In this document: piece after piece, positions 46,362 through 54,905 of the stretch
Layout: every line of letters starts with the position of its first letter
Position numbering within the stretch: the stretch's first letter is position 1
Assembly: GCA_963784065.1 (NCBI GenBank)
Contig: CAWAQA010000003.1
Span: 248,001 to 312,000 of the forward strand
DNA length: 64,000 nucleotides
Direction of reading: 5' to 3'
Source of the DNA: CAWAQA01 sp963784065
GTDB taxonomy: Bacteria; Acidobacteriota; Vicinamibacteria; Vicinamibacterales; UBA2999
Translations under genes and position numbers: made by a program
The notes under the pieces: generated by a model
Database searches by the model: none
What the model saw: the letters and a program-made list of their open reading frames with translations, nothing else
Told to the model about the DNA's origin: nothing

Positions 46362-46963
46362 TCACTTCGCGGACAACGACCACTGGAGGCCGATGCGTGC
46401 CGTCCGCCCTGCCTCGGGTCGATAGATAGCGGCCGGTGCACCGGTCGGCAGTAGCACACCGGTGTTCGGATCCTGGCTGTCGATAAGGTTGTCCACCGTC
46501 ACGAAAGCGGATAGACCGCCGCGAATCCGCTGCGAGACGAAGGCATCCAACAAGGCGAACCCCGGCGCGGTCGCGTCCTGCACCCCGCCGCCCGGCGGCG
46601 TTGCGCGGGCCGCGATCCACGAACTGAAGAACGTCCCGCGGATGCTGGCACGCAGTCCAGATCGCGCCGGCTGCCAGGACACGCGCACGCTCCCGTGGTG
46701 GGGATGACGGCCCGTCAGGTACGATCGTTCTCCTGGTCGCGAGCCGACAAGAACGTGTAGGCGCCACCCGCGGAGATGGTGTCCGTGACAGCGACGTCGG
46801 CGTCGAGCTCGACGCCCTGCGTCACGACATCGAAGATGTTCCGGTAGGTCAGCAGCAAGCGTCCAAGCACCGGCCGGAACGAGCCGCCAGACCCTCGGAG
46901 AGGACGACGAGACAGAGGACAAGACCAAGGAGAACTGGCCGCAGCCGCGTCCAACGGAACCAC
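46362..46963 (-). pseudogene. TonB-dependent receptor with large internal deletion
   Basis: The reverse strand has GGGAGG, a GTG near 46963 and, with one base shift, a good signal peptide (RLRPVLLGLVLCLVVLSEGL). It then jumps directly to the last strands of a TonB receptor barrel: LLTYRNIFDVVTQGVELDAD, AGGAYTFLSARDQENDRT, then GTFFSSWIAAR, FALLDAFVSQRIRGGLSAFV and VDNLIDSQDPNTGVLLPTGA to the stop at 46362. A full receptor has 600-800 residues; here about 190 remain, with no plug and most of the barrel gone. It cannot transport. Either decay or an assembly collapse. Confidence 0.65.
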
Positions 46964-46988
46964 CCCGATGCCTCCCAGCGCGTATCTT

Positions 46989-47005
46989 GTGAGACTGAGT
47001 CTCAC
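46989..47005. promoter_or_regulatory. Fur-family operator (7-1-7 box)
   Basis: GTGAGACTGAGTCTCAC is a perfect 8-1-8 palindrome. Its core TGAGACTGAGTCTCA matches the Fur/Zur-type 7-1-7 box TGATAATGATTATCA at 11 of 15 positions, including all outer TGA/TCA bases. It lies just upstream of the signal peptide of the decayed TonB receptor and its CbiX-like neighbour, the expected place for iron or metal control. Confidence 0.55.
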
Positions 47006-47280
47006 TATCAAGTTTTGGAGAATATCTCCGACCAAACTGGTCGGTCAAGGGGAAAGAGTCGCTCCGCCCCAGATACAAGGAGTGACCGCTCGCATCCGAA
47101 CGCGTCACGGCCATCCGCACCAGTCGACAACGGCGACCGAAGTTGGCCGCCTCGCACTGCCTTAGAGCGCGACCATCAATTGCGATTGAACTGGAACGAC
47201 GTCCGGCGTGCGGCCGAGACGAGACACGGGTAGCCGATCTCGCTCTCTTCTCGTGGCAGCCATCCCGCAGTGGAGACGCG

Positions 47281-47429
47281 ATGACGACCAGCAAACGCGA
47301 TTAGTGATCCGGCGGCTGAAGGTGCCCATCCCGCGGGCGAGCGCGCGGGGCGTGGCACGCGCCTGCCGCGATCTCGGCATCTTTGGGGAAGAAGAAGTTC
47401 TACAAGTGGAAGTAGAGCTACGAAGATGA
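47281..47429 (+). pseudogene. IS3-type transposase OrfA remnant
   Basis: In one forward frame TRLVIRRLK, then GVARACRDLGIFGEEE, and with a one-base shift FYKWK, SYEDE. This recalls the helix-turn-helix of IS3 OrfA (IxxxLKxxE...VAxVCRxLGISExTFYRWKxKY). No OrfB, inverted repeats or target duplication are visible. Short and degenerate. The rest of 47006-47444 holds nothing I recognise. Confidence 0.35.
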
Positions 47430-47444
47430 GCGTCGAGCTCGTCG

Positions 47445-48299
47445 CTACGGCGACAGCGGCTTCGAAAACGCCAGCAGGACCTTTCCGCGGAATCTCCGTA
47501 TGAACGGAAGCCAGCGAAGCACGACGGCGTCGAAGCGCTCGAGTGGCGACCACTTCAGCGACGCAGGACGCGGCACGAACCGATCGAACCGGGCGAAGAG
47601 GAAGAACGGCGTGATCACGAGATTCGGGCAGAGCGTCTTCACGAGGCGCACATCGGCCGCGGTCAGCTTTCGCTCATCCTCGGTCACATGGCGATCGAGC
47701 GAGGCTGTCTTCGGGACCATCCACGTGCCCAGCCGGGAGTTGCGCAGCCGATCGAGCACCGGCGCCTCCACGGGCTCGTGGAAAATGGCGTTGCCGCCGG
47801 GCGCGAGGACGCGAATGCACTCCGACAAGGCCGCGGCGATGTCGACGTGGTGCAGGATGTCGATGCCGACTATCAGGTCGAAGGAATTGTCCGGATACTG
47901 AAGCGACTCGGCCGTCCCCACCGAAAACTCGGTCTGCTCAGCGACGCCGTGCTGGACGCTGAGGCCCTGCGCGGTCGCGACGTTGACAGGGGAGATGTCG
48001 AATCCGCTCACGCGGTACCCGAGCTTCGCGAGCCGTATCGATGTATCTCCCGGACCGCACCCGAAGTCCAGCACGCGCATGCCGGGCCGTGTCAGCCACT
48101 TGCGGGCGAGCTCGTGGATCATCCAGTAGGCGTTCCACGGACGTTGTTCCTGGCCCGATATGACGCCGAACCAGACGTCGTGCGGTCCCTTCCGGGCGTA
48201 CGCGTCATAAAACGATCGTTCGCGCGCCTGGCGCTCGGTGAGTCCCTGGTCGGTCGTGGACAGACGTTCGACGGGCGTCTGTGAAACAGTCGGAGTCAT
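47445..48299 (-). CDS. Class I SAM-dependent methyltransferase
   Basis: 284 residues, intact. MRVLDFGCGPGDTSIRLAKL is the SAM motif I, GYRVSGFDIS motif post-I with the acidic residue, NSFDLIVGIDILHHVD motif IV, and LAPGGNAIFHEP motif VI. The N-terminal leader (about 55 residues, RERSFYDAYARKGPHD) and the C-terminal 80 residues, rich in Phe/Arg (ITPFFLFARFDRFVPRPASL), may be a membrane-associated cap. The pattern fits UbiE/Coq5-like or natural-product methyltransferases. Substrate unknown. Confidence 0.85.
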   Translation of the reverse strand: MTPTVSQTPVERLSTTDQGLTERQARERSFYDAYARKGPHDVWFGVISGQEQRPWNAYWMIHELARKWLTRPGMRVLDFGCGPGDTSIRLAKLGYRVSGFDISPVNVATAQGLSVQHGVAEQTEFSVGTAESLQYPDNSFDLIVGIDILHHVDIAAALSECIRVLAPGGNAIFHEPVEAPVLDRLRNSRLGTWMVPKTASLDRHVTEDERKLTAADVRLVKTLCPNLVITPFFLFARFDRFVPRPASLKWSPLERFDAVVLRWLPFIRRFRGKVLLAFSKPLSP

Positions 48300-48701
48300 G
48301 GTGTAAGACTGCCTCCTCGGCCCTATCGCGGCAGGACCCTGAGGACGCTCAAGGCTTCTAGCAAAATGTTTGCCCGACGGCGACGACGGAGCGTCAGGCT
48401 CAGCCGGGCAGTAACGTCGTTGACACAGCGCTCAGGCCCGGCGCTCCATATGAGATGATACAGCGGCGCCAGCCATCCGACCTCCACCTCGAGTGCGCTC
48501 GCAACGGTGTGGACATCTCGGTGATCCGCGACGTGACCGCGACGCTCGAATCACCTCACTATCCATACAGCCGTAGCCGGAGCGCGTTCCGCGTATCGTC
48601 CAACCGTCAAACCTCGGCTTGCCGCCGACGGCGGCCGGTGCGATCCTGTGCCGCCGCAGGCTGAAGCCAGCCAGAAGGCAGTGAAGCGCAGGAGTGAATG
48701 T
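48300..48701. other. Intergenic region between divergent genes
   Basis: Separates the methyltransferase (minus) from the hydrolase (plus). It contains GC-rich patches including a CCGCCGACGGCGGCCGG stretch near 48618. I see no clear promoter, RNA gene or repeat. Confidence 0.35.
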
Positions 48702-49661
48702 GTGACACCCGCCAGAACGACGAATCGGAGCGCGGTCGTGGCAGCGATGATCGGTCTGGCCTTCGGCCTCCAGCCGCAGACTGTGCCTCTCGACGGAATG
48801 GTGCTCCGAGCGAGCGCCGCACAGGCGTTGACGGAGGGCGGTCGCACAGTCGGTCCCGCCGCGCGCAAGGACTTTGCAAACCTGCCGGGTGTCCGCCTCT
48901 GGTTCACCGACACGGGCGGCAATGGCGAACCGATCGTGCTCATGCACCCGAACACCGGGACGAGCGAGGTATGGGAGCCCCAGGTGGCGGCGTTTTCGAA
49001 GGCCGGCTACCGCGTGATTGCCTTCGATCGACGCGGCTGGGGACGAAGCGAAGCCGATCCGGCGACAGGTGCCCAACCTGGGCATGTCTCGGAGGACCTG
49101 CATAGTCTCGCCGACTATTTGCTGCTTGGGCGCTTCCATCTGGTGGGCGTCGCCGGCGGCGGGTTCGTGGCGCTCGACTACGCGGCCTGGCATGCCGACC
49201 GGCTGTCCAGCCTCGTCGTGGGCGCGAGCACGGGCTCGGTCAGCGATCGGGAGATGCAGGACTTCGTTGCACGGATCGAGATTCCCGGCATCCGATCGCT
49301 GCCGGCGCATTACCGGGAAGTGAGCGCATCGTACCGCGGCGCCAGCCCCGAGGGCACGAAGCGCTGGCTCGAGATCGAACAGCACGCGCGCCAGCCAAAC
49401 GCGCCGGCACAGCCTCTGCGATCACCCAACACGTTCGCGAAGCTGGGTGGCATCACGACGAGGACGCTCGTCATCGCCGCCGACGCCGATCTGCTCGCTC
49501 CGCCCGCCCTCATGCGACTGTGGGCCCGCCACGTCAAGGGCGCCCAGTGGGCGGCGATGCCGGATGCGGGCCACGCGATTGCCTGGGAGCAGCCCGATCT
49601 CTTCAACGACATCGTCCTGCGATTCCTGACGGGAGGACGGCCGTTTCCGAGCGTCCCGTGA
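48702..49661 (+). CDS. Exported alpha/beta-hydrolase fold protein lacking the catalytic Ser
   Basis: 319 residues from the GTG at 48702 with AGGAG upstream. A leader with a hydrophobic stretch (SAVVAAMIGLAFGLQ) suggests export or anchoring. Fold landmarks: GEPIVLMHPNTGTSEVWEPQ (oxyanion region, HP instead of HG), FDRRGWGRSEADP, and the nucleophile elbow LVGVAGGGFVALDYA, in which the usual G-x-S-x-G Ser is Ala. The acid (DADLLAPP) and the His (PDAGHAIAWEQP) are present. Without the Ser it cannot act as a normal esterase; cofactor-free oxygenases, lyases and binding proteins of this fold also lack it. First of a run of secreted enzymes. Confidence 0.75.
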   Translation: MTPARTTNRSAVVAAMIGLAFGLQPQTVPLDGMVLRASAAQALTEGGRTVGPAARKDFANLPGVRLWFTDTGGNGEPIVLMHPNTGTSEVWEPQVAAFSKAGYRVIAFDRRGWGRSEADPATGAQPGHVSEDLHSLADYLLLGRFHLVGVAGGGFVALDYAAWHADRLSSLVVGASTGSVSDREMQDFVARIEIPGIRSLPAHYREVSASYRGASPEGTKRWLEIEQHARQPNAPAQPLRSPNTFAKLGGITTRTLVIAADADLLAPPALMRLWARHVKGAQWAAMPDAGHAIAWEQPDLFNDIVLRFLTGGRPFPSVP

Positions 49662-49924
49662 TGGCATTCCCACTCGTTCGCTTCGTCCGCACACGTCCAC
49701 AATGCCCACACGCACCGAATGAGCCGCACGATTTTGCCGCCCGCGGCACCGCTGCGCAACGACCGGGCGGCAGCGTTGCGGACCGATTGATCCGACCCAA
49801 CCACCACGCTAGACTGCGACGGCGCCGGCATATCGACGTTCGCGAGTTCTGTATTCGTGACGTTGGCCAACTCCTGGACGGTTGGCCGCCCGGTCTCGCG
49901 CCCTGCATTGCAAGGAGAACGACC

Positions 49925-50974
49925 ATGAACCGTCTCACCTTCTCGGCGATCGCGGGCGCCGGCCTGGGCGTTGCGACGCTACTGTGGGCCCAGACCGGCC
50001 CAACGGCGCCATCGCCCGCAACCGTGAATCAACAGGGAGCGGCGCAGTTCCGACTGGCCGCTCCGGCGGGCACGGACAGCGATGCTCGGAGCGTCGCGCC
50101 GGCGGGAGCGATCAATCAGGGGCCTTTCGACCCGGCGACCTGGAAATACGGGCCGGCCTTCAATGCACCGGCGGGCGGAAAGGTCTGGAATCCGGTGAAG
50201 CTCAAGCTGATGCAGGGCGCGAAGGTCACCGGCGGCACGCTCTTCAGCGCCACCGATCCCTCCACCTACTGCGCGATGGCGAACGCGGGGTACGACTTCA
50301 TCTGGACAGAGATGCAGCACGGCCCGCGTGATTGGGACGACGCGGCGCGAATGTGGCGCACCTGCCCGCAGGCGAAGGCCGTCCCCGGAGTCCGCGTCGC
50401 CTACGCCGACGAGCGCGAGATCCAGCATGCGCTCGACGCGGGAGCGCTGGTGGTGGTCGTGCCGACCGTCGATACCGTCGCCGAAGCCATTGAGGCGGTC
50501 AACTGGACGTACTTCCCCCCGCTCGGGCGCCGCAGCCAGGGCGGTGGCCAGGCGTTCGACGCCGCCATGTGGGGCAGCGTTCCCGGAGGGTACCGCGCCA
50601 CCATCAATGACAATGTCGTGTTGATTCTCATGATCGAGACGCTCGAAGGCCTGAAGAACGCCGATGGAATCGCAAAGGTTCCTGGTGTCACGGCCGTCTT
50701 CGCCGCAAGTGGCGACATCGGCAACTTTTCCGGCTTCCAACAAGGAACCCCCGATTACGAGCGCGCGATCAACATCGTTCACGACGCGGCGGTGAAGGCA
50801 GGCGTGCGTCTGTGCGGTCCGTTGGCCTGGCGCGACCGCCCCGACTTCACGTGCTTCCAGGCCGGCAACGAAGGCGCCGCGATCGCGCGCGGAGCCGCCG
50901 CGGAGCTTGGTCCACTCGCCAATACCCAGGGCAGGCCCGAGGTCGGACCCTTTGTCGTCTCCGCGAGACCATGA
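49925..50974 (+). CDS. Exported HpcH/HpaI aldolase-family protein
   Basis: 349 residues from the ATG at 49925, with AAGGAGAAC upstream. Signal MNRLTFSAIAGAGLGVATLL. The TIM-barrel lyase fold is clear: YDFIWTEMQHGPRDWDD, VPGVRVAYADEREIQHALDA, GALVVVVPTVDT and LILMIETLEGLKNADGIAKV with the metal-binding Glu, FAASGDIGNFSG with the metal Asp. Standard members (HpaI, RhmA, CitE-like) split 2-keto acids or CoA esters in the cytoplasm; an exported form with an extra 70-residue N-terminal part is unusual. It follows the hydrolase-like gene. Confidence 0.82.
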   Translation: MNRLTFSAIAGAGLGVATLLWAQTGPTAPSPATVNQQGAAQFRLAAPAGTDSDARSVAPAGAINQGPFDPATWKYGPAFNAPAGGKVWNPVKLKLMQGAKVTGGTLFSATDPSTYCAMANAGYDFIWTEMQHGPRDWDDAARMWRTCPQAKAVPGVRVAYADEREIQHALDAGALVVVVPTVDTVAEAIEAVNWTYFPPLGRRSQGGGQAFDAAMWGSVPGGYRATINDNVVLILMIETLEGLKNADGIAKVPGVTAVFAASGDIGNFSGFQQGTPDYERAINIVHDAAVKAGVRLCGPLAWRDRPDFTCFQAGNEGAAIARGAAAELGPLANTQGRPEVGPFVVSARP

Positions 50975-51000
50975 GCCCGTCAACCTGAAGCGCGAGGGAT

Positions 51001-51120
51001 GTGGTGATCATCGTTCAGGCCGTGCTGCTCGGTATGGCGGCGGCATTTGCCGCGACGATCCCGCGGAACCTCTTCTTCGCCGCGAACCTGCGTACTACGC
51101 CCCAGCTGAGACTCTCAGCG
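51001..51120 (+). pseudogene. Possible remnant of a CPBP-type membrane protease
   Basis: A GTG frame gives MVIIVQAVLLGMAAAFAATI, PRNLFFAANLRTTPQLRLSA, then loses character. The phrase TIPRNLxxAANLR resembles the N-terminus of CPBP/Abi-family intramembrane proteases as found in this type of genome. No later motif (EExxxR) follows before the next gene. Could also be chance. Confidence 0.25.
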
Positions 51121-51161
51121 CCGAACGTTGGACCGTTTCGCATAGAAGAGGAACTCCCGCT

Positions 51162-52151
51162 ATGGCCCGGCTCGTCATCGTCCTTTCCGTACTTGCAGGT
51201 TGCCTGGCCGTCCCGTCGGCGTACGCTCAGACGCCCGCCAACACGGTCGTCCTGCAGCCCGCGCCGGACATCGCGGGCGTGATCAAGGGAGGCACGCTGC
51301 CGGAGATCGTCGTACGCGGCCTGCGAGCTGCCGACGATCCGCTCTGGCTTCCGAACATCGGGCTGGTGTTCACCGAGTCTCCGAACAACCGCGTCGTCCG
51401 GCTGGGCGAGGACGACAAGGTGACCACCTTCATCGGCGATCTTCACGGACCTCTCGGGATGACGCTCGATGCGCAGGGGCGACTGATCTCCCTGCAGACG
51501 CAGGCGGGATTTGCGGGCCCTCGCGTCATCTGGCCGGCCGGCAAGGAGATGGTGCTCGCCGACAGCTTCGAGGGCCGGCCATTCGGCAGGCCGAACGACA
51601 TCGTGTCCGATCGGAAAGGCGGCGTGTATTTCTCCGATCTGGGACCGAGGCCAACCCCGCCGGGCGCCTTGTCGCCGGCCGTCTACTACGTGCCTCCGGG
51701 CGGTGCGCCGATACGCGTGGCCGACGACATCTCGCGGCCGAACGGCGTGCAGTTGAGCCGCGACGAGAAGACGCTGTACGTCAACGACACGGGTGGGATT
51801 CATGCCTACGCGTTCGACGTGCTTCCGGACGGCCGGTTGGCGAATCGCCGCGTGTTCGCCACTTACGTTGGCCGCGACCGCTCGATCCCTGCGACCGACC
51901 CGCCAGTCTCCAGCGCCGACGGTCTGGTCATCGATGAAGAGGGCCGCGTGTATGCGCTCACCGAAGCCGGTATCGAGGTGGTGAGCTCGAGTGGTCAGCA
52001 TCTTGGCGTCATACCAGTCTGGTGTATTACACGCCGGTGCCAGAATCTGTCGTTCGGAGGTCCGGAGAAAAACACCCTGTATGTTGCAGGGGGCGGCACG
52101 CTGGTGCGGATTCGAATGCTGGCACGGGGGTTCGGCGGAAGAGCCAAGTAG
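51162..52151 (+). CDS. Secreted SMP-30/gluconolactonase-like protein
   Basis: 329 residues from the ATG at 51162. Signal MARLVIVLSVLAGCLAVPSA. A six-blade propeller fold with the metal residues of the SMP-30 family: LHGPLGMTLDAQGRLISLQT, GRPNDIVSDRKGGVYFSD (Asn and Asp), RPNGVQLSRDEKTLYVNDT, ADGLVIDEEGRVYALTEAG. It would hydrolyse a sugar lactone outside the cytoplasm. The segment VIPVWCITRRCQNLSFGG departs from the usual IPTPxxxTNLxFGG, possibly a local frameshift pair. Confidence 0.85.
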   Translation: MARLVIVLSVLAGCLAVPSAYAQTPANTVVLQPAPDIAGVIKGGTLPEIVVRGLRAADDPLWLPNIGLVFTESPNNRVVRLGEDDKVTTFIGDLHGPLGMTLDAQGRLISLQTQAGFAGPRVIWPAGKEMVLADSFEGRPFGRPNDIVSDRKGGVYFSDLGPRPTPPGALSPAVYYVPPGGAPIRVADDISRPNGVQLSRDEKTLYVNDTGGIHAYAFDVLPDGRLANRRVFATYVGRDRSIPATDPPVSSADGLVIDEEGRVYALTEAGIEVVSSSGQHLGVIPVWCITRRCQNLSFGGPEKNTLYVAGGGTLVRIRMLARGFGGRAK

Positions 52152-52247
52152 GAGGACGCCGCGGCGCGGGCGAGGATGCGGGATGCCGCGTGGCGTGCGC
52201 TTTCCGACAGTGTGTGGAACGATGGCACGAGTTGAAGAGGACACACG

Positions 52248-53537
52248 ATGAACCGGATTGAAGGTTGGATCACCCTGACTGGCCGTCGCATGGCGGCAGG
52301 CGTGTTCGTCTTCGGCGCCTTCTGCGTCCCCTCGCTCGTATTCGGCCAGGCATCGAACGGCGCGGCCTGGTTCACGGCCTGGAGCACGTCGCAACAGGCG
52401 CTCGGCGAGGCGCGCATCACGAACGCGACGATCCGAATGATCGCCAGGACGACGATTCCTGGAGACGCGGTTCGCATCCGCCTGGACGGCGCGTATGGCA
52501 CCGAACCAGTGACCATCGCACGCGCATACGTGGGTCATCGCGTTCGCGGCGCCGCGCTGGCAGCAGGATCCAATCGGCCGCTCACGTTCGGCGGGGCCGG
52601 ATCCGTTGTCGTCCCTGGCGGGGGCACAGTCTGGAGCGACCCGGTGCCGTTGACGGTGCTCGCGCAACAGGATCTCGCCGTGAGCCTTCACGTCCCCGGC
52701 GCGAACGTGAGACCGAGCCAGCATACCAACGCCGTGGTGACGTCGTACCGGAGTGCCGACGGCAGCGGCGATGTGGCGTCCGACGAAGGCGGTGCGCCTT
52801 TCTCAGTGCCGACGACCTCGCTGTGGTGGCTGAAAGCGATCGACGTGCAGTCAACGTCATCCGCGGGAACGATTGTCGCTTTCGGCGACTCGATCACAGA
52901 CGGCACCTGCACCACGCTCGACGCGCATGACCGATGGGAGGACCTCTTGTCGATTCGGCTCGGTCTCGAGCACGATGCAGCGGTCCGGCAAGGGCGTGGG
53001 TCAGGCGCCGGACTGAAGGCGGTGATCAACGAGGGCATCGGCGGCAACACCATCACGCGCGAAGGACTCGCCCCGCCGGCCGACAGCACGCCCGGGCTGG
53101 AACGGCTCGAGCGTGATGTCCTTTCTCATCACGGTGTGACCGACGTGGTGCTGTTCATGGGAACCAACGACATTCGGCGCGGGGCGACGGCGGCCAGTGT
53201 GATCGAGGGGATGGCCTCGATTATTCAACGCGTCAAGGCGAAAGGCCTCAGAATCGTTGGCGTCTCTATTATTCCGCGTCACAATGTGGCGCCGGAGGGA
53301 ACCAACACCGGATGGAATGCGGACAAGACGAGGATCAGGAATGACGTCAACCAGTGGATCCGCACGAAGGCGCGGTTCGACGAGGTGATTGATTTCGACC
53401 AGGTTGTCCGCGACCGGTCCAATCCAGATCTCATGCTCACAGCGTTCAACTGCGGGGACGGGATCCATCCGAGCCCCCGCGGCTATTACGAGATGGGCAA
53501 GTCGATTGACTTGAGTCTCTTCCGGCGGCGACGGTAG
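52248..53537 (+). CDS. Secreted SGNH/GDSL-type esterase with N-terminal beta domain
   Basis: 429 residues, intact. Signal ends near LVFGQ. An N-terminal jelly-roll-like part (about residues 40-200) precedes the hydrolase: VAFGDSITDGTCTTLDAHD (block I, nucleophile Ser), INEGIGGNTITREG (block II Gly, Asn), LFMGTNDIRRGATA (block III Asn), and DGIHPSPRGYYEMG (block V Asp and His). The layout matches rhamnogalacturonan acetylesterase-like or SGNH hydrolases with a carbohydrate-binding partner domain, so deacylation of a polysaccharide is likely. Confidence 0.88.
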   Translation: MNRIEGWITLTGRRMAAGVFVFGAFCVPSLVFGQASNGAAWFTAWSTSQQALGEARITNATIRMIARTTIPGDAVRIRLDGAYGTEPVTIARAYVGHRVRGAALAAGSNRPLTFGGAGSVVVPGGGTVWSDPVPLTVLAQQDLAVSLHVPGANVRPSQHTNAVVTSYRSADGSGDVASDEGGAPFSVPTTSLWWLKAIDVQSTSSAGTIVAFGDSITDGTCTTLDAHDRWEDLLSIRLGLEHDAAVRQGRGSGAGLKAVINEGIGGNTITREGLAPPADSTPGLERLERDVLSHHGVTDVVLFMGTNDIRRGATAASVIEGMASIIQRVKAKGLRIVGVSIIPRHNVAPEGTNTGWNADKTRIRNDVNQWIRTKARFDEVIDFDQVVRDRSNPDLMLTAFNCGDGIHPSPRGYYEMGKSIDLSLFRRRR

Positions 53538-53599
53538 GCCGTCGAGGCGACCGGCTGGCGTCCGCAGTAGACTGCGAGCCGTTTCAAAGGAGCACAGCG

Positions 53600-54742
53600 A
53601 TGCGTGCATTGATGGCATCCGTCATGACTGTCGTCCTCCTCGCGGCTCTTGCCGTGGCGCAGACGCGGACGGCAAAGACGCTCGACATCTACGTGGTTGA
53701 CGTGGAAGGCGGTAACGCGACGTTGTTCGTGGCGCCGTCAGGTGAGTCCTTGCTCGTGGATACAGGAAACGCCGGAGCCGCGGCCGTCCGTGACGCGGAG
53801 CGAATCCTGGGCGCCGCCAAGGATGCCGGCCTCACGCAGATCGATCACCTGATCACGACGCATTTTCACGGCGATCACGTCGGTGGGGTCGCCGAGCTGG
53901 CGGCGCGCATTCCCATCCGGCACTTCATCGACCACGGGCCGAATGTGCAGCCCAACGCGAACATCGATGCCTTCCTGGCCGATTCCTACCGGAAGCTTTA
54001 CAGCGCTGCCAAACATACGGTCGCGAAGCCCGGCGACAGGATCCCGATTGCGGGTGTGGACGTGCGTGTGGTCGCCGCCGGAGGTCAAACCATCAAGACA
54101 CCGTTGCCGGGCGGTGGCCGGCCGAACCCGTATTGCGCGACGTTCAAGCCCCAGGCGGTCAATCCGGTCTCAGGGCAGCCCTCCGGCAACACGGAGGACG
54201 AACAGTCGGTCGGAAGCCACATTACGTTTGGCAGGTTTCGCGCGCTCTATCTCGGCGACCTGACGTGGAACAAGGAATTCGAGCTGATGTGTCCGAACAA
54301 CCCGATCGGCACCGTGGACCTGTTCGTGGTCTCACGCCACGGCCAGCCAAGCTCGAACTCGGAGGTGCTGGTCCACGCCATCGGCTCCCGGGTTGCGCTC
54401 ATGAACAACGGGACGCGCAAAGGCGGGCAGCCTGACGCCATGCGCATCATTCATTCGGCCCCCGGCCTCGAGGATCTCTGGCAGATACACTTCTCGGTCC
54501 TCAGCGGCCAGGAGTACACCGTCCCCGGAGTGCTCATCGCCAACCCCTTCGACGATCAGCCGCCGGCGATGGCTGTCGCTCCGGTGGCGCTTCCGCAGGC
54601 GGCCGCGGGAGCGCCGCCGGCGCCCCAGCACAATGGACCTGCCTATTGGCTGAAGGTGTCGGCGCAACAGGACGGCACCTTCACCGTCACGAACAGCCGA
54701 AATGGATTTCGCAAGACGTATGGCGTGGTCCCACGGACTTAG
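53600..54742 (+). CDS. Secreted metallo-beta-lactamase-fold hydrolase
   Basis: 380 residues, intact, from the ATG at 53600 with AAAGGAG upstream. Signal MRALMASVMTVVLLAALAVA. The zinc motif TTHFHGDHVGGVAEL (HxHxDH) and a later LYLGDLTWNKE (metal Asp) and SRHGQ (metal His) are present. The 3' half has a Pro/Ala-rich linker (AVAPVALPQAAAGAPPAPQH) and a small end domain (YWLKVSAQQDGTFTVTNSRN). ComEC-like secreted MBL proteins have this form. Substrate unknown. Confidence 0.85.
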   Translation: MRALMASVMTVVLLAALAVAQTRTAKTLDIYVVDVEGGNATLFVAPSGESLLVDTGNAGAAAVRDAERILGAAKDAGLTQIDHLITTHFHGDHVGGVAELAARIPIRHFIDHGPNVQPNANIDAFLADSYRKLYSAAKHTVAKPGDRIPIAGVDVRVVAAGGQTIKTPLPGGGRPNPYCATFKPQAVNPVSGQPSGNTEDEQSVGSHITFGRFRALYLGDLTWNKEFELMCPNNPIGTVDLFVVSRHGQPSSNSEVLVHAIGSRVALMNNGTRKGGQPDAMRIIHSAPGLEDLWQIHFSVLSGQEYTVPGVLIANPFDDQPPAMAVAPVALPQAAAGAPPAPQHNGPAYWLKVSAQQDGTFTVTNSRNGFRKTYGVVPRT

Positions 54743-54767
54743 CGGCCTGTCTCTTCCGAATCACTAC

Positions 54768-54792
54768 CGGGCCGCTCCGATGTCGCGGCCCG
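54768..54792 (+). terminator. Hairpin after the MBL-fold gene
   Basis: CGGGCCGC and GCGGCCCG form an 8-bp stem with a 9-base loop, 26 bases after the stop. No T-run. Confidence 0.45.
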
Positions 54793-54905
54793 CAGATCGC
54801 ACTCGAACGCGTGTTGTGGGTAGTACTCAATCAGTCTGGACAATCCACTAGTGGCATTAGTCTGCTGAATCACTGCCGTGCACGAGGTGCATCGAGGAGT
54901 CTGAC

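Noticed and set aside
47281..47429. Active insertion sequence
   Set aside because: Only a short degenerate OrfA-like stretch; no OrfB, terminal repeats or target duplication.
48455..48664. Small forward gene before the hydrolase
   Set aside because: No ribosome-binding site, Arg/Ser-rich product, and the downstream part is plain GC-rich spacer.
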